A DNA stretch of 64,000 bases from assembly GCF_003143755.1 (NCBI RefSeq), contig NZ_QFRI01000001.1:620001-684000 (forward strand), written 5' to 3'. Shown here in pieces: positions 60,341 to 64,000 of this stretch. A program made the position numbers and the translations under genes. Source of the DNA: Algibacter marinivivus. GTDB taxonomy: Bacteria; Bacteroidota; Bacteroidia; Flavobacteriales; Flavobacteriaceae. Within the stretch, counting starts at the first letter, position 1; each line of letters opens with the position of its first letter. The notes beneath the pieces are model-generated. The model was not told the DNA's origin and searched no databases. It saw nothing but the letters and a program-made list of their open reading frames with translations.

Positions 60341-61360
60341 ATGAAAAATATAATCATTGCAATACTTTGTGTTGCAACAACACTATCTTTTGCGCAAGAA
60401 AAAGAAGAAAACAATAAATGGTCATCTAACAGACCTGATGGGCATGCACCTATTTCTGTAATGGGAGACCACACACACCATAAAGGTGAATTTATGTTCT
60501 CTTACCGATACATGACTATGGACATGCGCCAATTAAGACAAGGTACTAATGACGCTACAACAGCAGAGGCACATTCTAATTACATGGTAGCGCCATTAGA
60601 TATGACGATGAATATGCACATGATTGGTACTATGTATGCACCTTCAGATAAAATAACTGTAATGGTTATGGCTAATTATTTAGAGAATGACATGAATTTA
60701 CAAATACGAAATGGTAACCAATTTACCACCAACACATCTGGCTTAGGCGATGTTTCTGTAAGCGCCTTATATAGTGTTTTCAATAAAAATAGGAAAGCTA
60801 TGCATGCTCAAATTGGTATAAATATTCCAACTGGAAGTATTGAAGAAAAAAATGTACTTCCTGTATCTATGGGAAACGCTGTTCAATTACCTTATCCCAT
60901 GCAACTAGGAACTGGTTCTTTTGGTGCTAATTTAGGATTGACGTATTTAGGACAATGCGATACGTTTTCTTGGGGACACCAAATTACAGGAATGATAAAC
61001 ATTAATGATAATGACCAAGATTATAAATTTGGAAATCGATACAAACTAAATAACTGGATTGCCGGAAAAATTGGAGATAACTTAAGTGTATCGGTAAGGC
61101 TAGAAGGTGTGTTTGTTGATGAAATTGATGGTGCTAGCGGCGCATTAAATCCCATGATGGTAACTACTGCTGATACTGTAAACTCTGGAGGAACATTTGT
61201 TAATTATGGCTTTGGTTTAAACTATTTAGTAACAAGTGGTGGACTAAAAGGCTTGCGATTTACTACTGAAATTTCCACACCGCTTTATCAAGATTTAAAT
61301 GGTATTCAATTAAAACAGAATTATAATTTAACCTTTGGTTTACAATACGCATTCCATTAA
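60341..61360 (+). CDS. Met/His-rich outer-membrane protein, possibly metal-related
   Basis: 339 residues. Signal peptide (MKNIIIAILCVATTLSFAQ), then an N-terminal stretch rich in His and Met (RPDGHAPISVMGDHTHHKGEFMF, YMTMDMRQ, LDMTMNMHMIGTMY). The rest is a beta-barrel of the type annotated as transporter/MetA-pathway-like (SGLGDVSVSALYSVF, GINIPTGSIEE, GFGLNYLV), ending in the C-terminal aromatic YAFH. The residue bias suggests copper or another soft metal, which is inference. It follows the Cys-motif protein and may be co-transcribed with it across repeat E. Confidence 0.7.
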   Translation: MKNIIIAILCVATTLSFAQEKEENNKWSSNRPDGHAPISVMGDHTHHKGEFMFSYRYMTMDMRQLRQGTNDATTAEAHSNYMVAPLDMTMNMHMIGTMYAPSDKITVMVMANYLENDMNLQIRNGNQFTTNTSGLGDVSVSALYSVFNKNRKAMHAQIGINIPTGSIEEKNVLPVSMGNAVQLPYPMQLGTGSFGANLGLTYLGQCDTFSWGHQITGMININDNDQDYKFGNRYKLNNWIAGKIGDNLSVSVRLEGVFVDEIDGASGALNPMMVTTADTVNSGGTFVNYGFGLNYLVTSGGLKGLRFTTEISTPLYQDLNGIQLKQNYNLTFGLQYAFH

Positions 61361-61380
61361 TCCTTTTTGTTTCAAATCTT

Positions 61381-61412
61381 AAAAAGCATCTTTTTTAAAG
61401 ATGCTTTTTTTG
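61381..61412 (+). terminator. Terminator after the Met/His-rich barrel gene
   Basis: AAAAAGCATCTTT (61381-61393) pairs with AAAGATGCTTTTT (61397-61409), with more T after it. Confidence 0.88.
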
Positions 61413-61457
61413 TACATTTTAATGTTTACTGGCAATATTGTATCTTTAAAATAAAAA

Positions 61458-62216
61458 ATGAAATTGAAATTTACCTTACTATACTTTAGTTTGGGTGTGT
61501 TTTTAGTGTTAGGATGTTCTGAAAATCCTGATGTTGAAACCTTAAATGATGACACTGAAATTGAGGATAGCACTGAACAAAATGAAGAAGAAACTAATAC
61601 AGAAACTTCAAATGGTGTTAGTTTAAGTATTCTTTCTCTAGGAGATAGTTACACAATTGGTCAAAGTGTATGTGAAACATGCCGATTTCCTGAACAATTA
61701 AAAGAAGGCTTAAAAAAAAGAGTGGAATCAGCCTCAAGTATTAAGTTAAAAGTTATAGCCAAAACTGGTTGGACCACCTCTAGCTTAATTAGTGCTATTA
61801 ACACAGAAAATCCACCAAATGATTATGATTTAGTAACCCTTTTAATTGGTGTTAACAATGAATTTCAAAACAGGCCTTTTTCTATTTACGAAACTGAATT
61901 TCCAGAACTTGTAAAAACAGCTATAAACAAAGCAAAATCTAACAAAAACAAAGTTATAGTTATTTCTATACCCGATTACGCTTATACGCCTTTTGGAAAA
62001 GGTAATATCACTATTTCTAGACGATTAGATAGTTACAATGAATTTGCAAAAAATTATTGTGAAGACAACAACATTAGCTATGTATACATAACCGATATAA
62101 CTCGAGAAGGATTAGATAAACCTGAACTTGTGGCATCAGATGGCTTACACCCATCAGAATTAGCTTATACTAAGTTTGTTGATCGCATACTTCCTGTGGC
62201 TCTTTCAAAACTTTAA
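61458..62216 (+). CDS. SGNH/GDSL-hydrolase lipoprotein
   Basis: 252 residues. Lipoprotein signal with lipobox LVLGC, then an acidic Glu/Thr-rich linker. The SGNH blocks are visible: SLGDSYTIGQS (Ser nucleophile), AKTGWTTSSL, LIGVNNEFQNR (block III, VNN) and SDGLHPSELAY (catalytic Asp and His). An esterase or acyl-hydrolase anchored in the envelope; the substrate is unknown. The metallophosphoesterase gene follows closely on the same strand. Confidence 0.87.
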   Translation: MKLKFTLLYFSLGVFLVLGCSENPDVETLNDDTEIEDSTEQNEEETNTETSNGVSLSILSLGDSYTIGQSVCETCRFPEQLKEGLKKRVESASSIKLKVIAKTGWTTSSLISAINTENPPNDYDLVTLLIGVNNEFQNRPFSIYETEFPELVKTAINKAKSNKNKVIVISIPDYAYTPFGKGNITISRRLDSYNEFAKNYCEDNNISYVYITDITREGLDKPELVASDGLHPSELAYTKFVDRILPVALSKL

Positions 62217-62279
62217 AATTAATTGAAAATCAAAAAAAGTGTTTCTATAATAAATCCTTTTTTTGATTACATTTACTCT

Positions 62280-63179
62280 ATGTTTTCATCCAAGAAAAGA
62301 TTAGATAACGCTTACAAAAATGCTAAAGTCATTGATTTTGATGATGATAGTAAGTTTATTCTATTTAGCGATTGCCATAGAGGTGATAATAGTTTTGCTG
62401 ATGATTTTGCCAATAACCGAAATATCTACTTCCATGCTTTAAAGCATTATTATGCTGAAGGATTTCAGTATTGCGAGTTGGGTGATGGCGATGAACTTTG
62501 GGAAAACCTATCTTTTGAATCCATCTTGAATGCTCATAAGAATGTGTATATGCTTATGAAGCTATTTCATAAGGGTAATAGGCTACATATGATATGGGGA
62601 AATCATGACATGGTTTACAGAGACCCAAACTATATAAAGAAACATTTATCTACTTATTTTGATCCGAAAGTTGGAGAAGATGTTGAACTTTTTGGAGATA
62701 TAAAATATCATGAAGGACTTGTTTTAAAACATTGCATGACAGGTCAAGAATTATTTTTAACCCATGGGCATCAAGCAGATTGGTGGAATTTTTTATTTTG
62801 GAAATGGAGCCGATTTATGGTTCGTGTACTTTGGAAACCACTTAACGTTATGGGAATTGCAGACCCAACAAGTCCTGCTAAAAACTACAAAGAACTCATT
62901 AAAGTTGAACGTAGAACTAAAAAATGGATTACTGAAAACAATAATTTAATGACTATTGTTGGACACACTCACAGACCACGTTTTCCAGAGCCCGGTGATA
63001 TTGCTTTTTTTAATGATGGTAGTTGTGTACATCCAAGAAGTATTACAGGCATTGAGATTGAAAATGGCGCTATTTCATTAATTAAATGGCAAATTGCTAC
63101 AAGAGATGATGGAACACTTCAAATTGTTAGGGTTTTACTTGAAGGCCCTGTGAAGTTGGTGGATTATAAAACCGAATAA
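62280..63179 (+). CDS. Calcineurin-like metallophosphoesterase
   Basis: 299 residues from the ATG at 62280. The metal motifs are in order: FSDCHRGD (D-x-H), LGDGDELWEN (GD), WGNHDMV (GNHD), LTHGHQADWW (GH) and VGHTHRP (GHTH). A longer frame begins with TTG at 62223 and adds 19 residues that lack family features; the ATG is preferred. The arrangement resembles UDP-2,3-diacylglucosamine hydrolase-like enzymes, but the substrate is not certain. A DUF1853 gene starts 21 bases later. Confidence 0.88.
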   Translation: MFSSKKRLDNAYKNAKVIDFDDDSKFILFSDCHRGDNSFADDFANNRNIYFHALKHYYAEGFQYCELGDGDELWENLSFESILNAHKNVYMLMKLFHKGNRLHMIWGNHDMVYRDPNYIKKHLSTYFDPKVGEDVELFGDIKYHEGLVLKHCMTGQELFLTHGHQADWWNFLFWKWSRFMVRVLWKPLNVMGIADPTSPAKNYKELIKVERRTKKWITENNNLMTIVGHTHRPRFPEPGDIAFFNDGSCVHPRSITGIEIENGAISLIKWQIATRDDGTLQIVRVLLEGPVKLVDYKTE

Positions 63180-63200
63180 AAACACATTTCTTAAATTCCA

Positions 63201-63995
63201 ATGCTTAAAAAAAGATATGAAGGCTTTTTAAAAACACCTTGTTTGTGGGTAAACAATTCTATTTTTAATATTGAACAATTTGAAATTTCTTCCAAGTATG
63301 ATAAGATTGAGATTTCATTAGATGAAAATCTTCGTCTGGGTAAATATGTTGAGCGTTTAGTGTCTTTTGAATTAGAACAACAAAATGATATTTCTGTTTT
63401 AGCTGAGAATATCCAAATTCAAGATGGTAAAATTACTTTGGGTGAATTGGATTGTTTACTGCTTAAAAATGATAAGCCCGTACATCTTGAAATAATTTAT
63501 AAGTTTTACTTATATGATGAATCTGTAGGAGATTCTGAAATTAATCATTTTATTGGCCCTAATAGGAAAGATTCTTTATTAGAAAAACTCAATAAATTAA
63601 AGGATAAACAATTACCTCTACTCTACTCTGATGTTTGTAAACCGTATTTAGACACTCTTGATATAAACATTGAAGTTATTAAGCAACAAGTGTATTTTAA
63701 AGCACAGTTATTTTTACCTTTTTCAAATCAAGACATAAAACTTAATACTTTGAATACAGATTGTATTGCTGGGTTTTATATTAATCTAAATGCATTACAA
63801 CAATTTGAGGATTGCAAGTTTTATATACCAAATAAAAAAGATTGGTTAGTCATTCCGCATGCTAACGTGAACTGGTTAAACTTTAATACATTTGAGTTGA
63901 AAACCAAAAATTTTCTTGAACAAAAATTTTCTGCTTTATGCTGGATAAAATTTAAGAATGGAGAATTAAAAAAGCTATTTTTGGTTTGGTGGTGA
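63201..63995 (+). CDS. DUF1853 protein (PD-(D/E)XK-like)
   Basis: 264 residues, complete within the window with its stop 5 bases from the edge. The central segment LRLGKYVERLVSFELEQ ... GELDCLLLKNDKPVHLEIIYKFYLY ... FIGPNRKDSLLEKLNKLKDKQLPLL matches DUF1853, and the E...D-x(n)-E-x-x-x-K pattern suggests a nuclease-like PD-(D/E)XK core. The function is unknown. It is probably co-transcribed with the metallophosphoesterase. Confidence 0.82.
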   Translation: MLKKRYEGFLKTPCLWVNNSIFNIEQFEISSKYDKIEISLDENLRLGKYVERLVSFELEQQNDISVLAENIQIQDGKITLGELDCLLLKNDKPVHLEIIYKFYLYDESVGDSEINHFIGPNRKDSLLEKLNKLKDKQLPLLYSDVCKPYLDTLDINIEVIKQQVYFKAQLFLPFSNQDIKLNTLNTDCIAGFYINLNALQQFEDCKFYIPNKKDWLVIPHANVNWLNFNTFELKTKNFLEQKFSALCWIKFKNGELKKLFLVWW

Positions 63996-64000
63996 TTAAC

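Overview
The window is ordinary chromosome from a member of the Bacteroidota, most likely a marine Flavobacteriaceae. The signs are: low G+C (about a third by eye); promoters of the TTTG / TAnnTTTG type; an amylase with a C-terminal type IX secretion sorting domain; SusE-like and TonB-receptor-like outer-membrane proteins; DNA polymerase III alpha with a fused proofreading exonuclease; tRNAs without an encoded CCA; and family-typical DUF4407, DUF4230, DUF456 and M56-TonB proteins. No phage, IS element, CRISPR array or rRNA operon is present.

Layout. 1-8.8 kb: the end of a starch/maltodextrin locus (partial SusE/F-like protein, secreted GH13 amylase), then transaldolase-transketolase and a GH3 beta-glucosidase on the other strand. 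8.9-16.5 kb: tRNA-Leu, an M20 dipeptidase, a DMT exporter, a BlaI/M56 signalling pair with three operators, a DUF4407 membrane protein and small proteins. 16.5-22.5 kb: a complete trans-4-hydroxy-L-proline catabolic operon (deaminase, semialdehyde dehydrogenase, epimerase, D-amino-acid dehydrogenase) with a divergent AraC regulator. 22.5-31 kb: a tightly packed minus-strand run (YjbR, DUF4230, cyclase, HemW, RuvC, outer-membrane protein), then plus-strand LPG-synthase-like, GT2 and Bax-inhibitor-like membrane proteins. 31-38.9 kb: a second BlaI/M56 pair with a different operator, DUF456, a NarL-type two-component system, a tiny lipoprotein and a LacI regulator. 39-46 kb: an outer-membrane barrel receptor, lipoproteins, tRNA-Asp, DUF58, a ClpP-like protease and thioredoxin. 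46-55 kb: an SRPBCC/ArsR pair with twin operators, dnaE, a lactonase-like propeller and rpsP-rimM-trmN6. 55-64 kb: a DDAH-like hydrolase with an APC permease, a Rieske oxygenase, glutaryl-CoA dehydrogenase, a probable metal-related gene pair, an SGNH lipoprotein, a metallophosphoesterase and a DUF1853 protein.

The most unusual signal lies between the genes. Five copies of an 84-94 base element (10459, 20518, 31128, 46234, 60220) share conserved ends, but their terminal arms differ in a compensated way: GTGTTA/TAACAC, GCGTTA/TAACGC or GCGCAA/TTGCGC. Each copy also has a central hairpin of unrelated sequence, and some have a small second hairpin, which together suggest a three-way-junction fold. 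The compensated changes indicate that pairing, rather than sequence alone, is conserved. A separate 50-base nested-hairpin repeat occurs twice (41758, 43738).

The regulatory reading is unusually clear at several places. The first BlaI pair has CTACA-N2-TGTAG operators lying on its -33 box, its -7 box and next to its start codon. The second pair has three ACTAA-N4-TTAGT operators. The ArsR operon has two GCAAC-N6-GTTGC sites 42 bases apart. Both tRNA genes have textbook Bacteroidota promoters. All functions are read from sequence features and family knowledge; no search was run.
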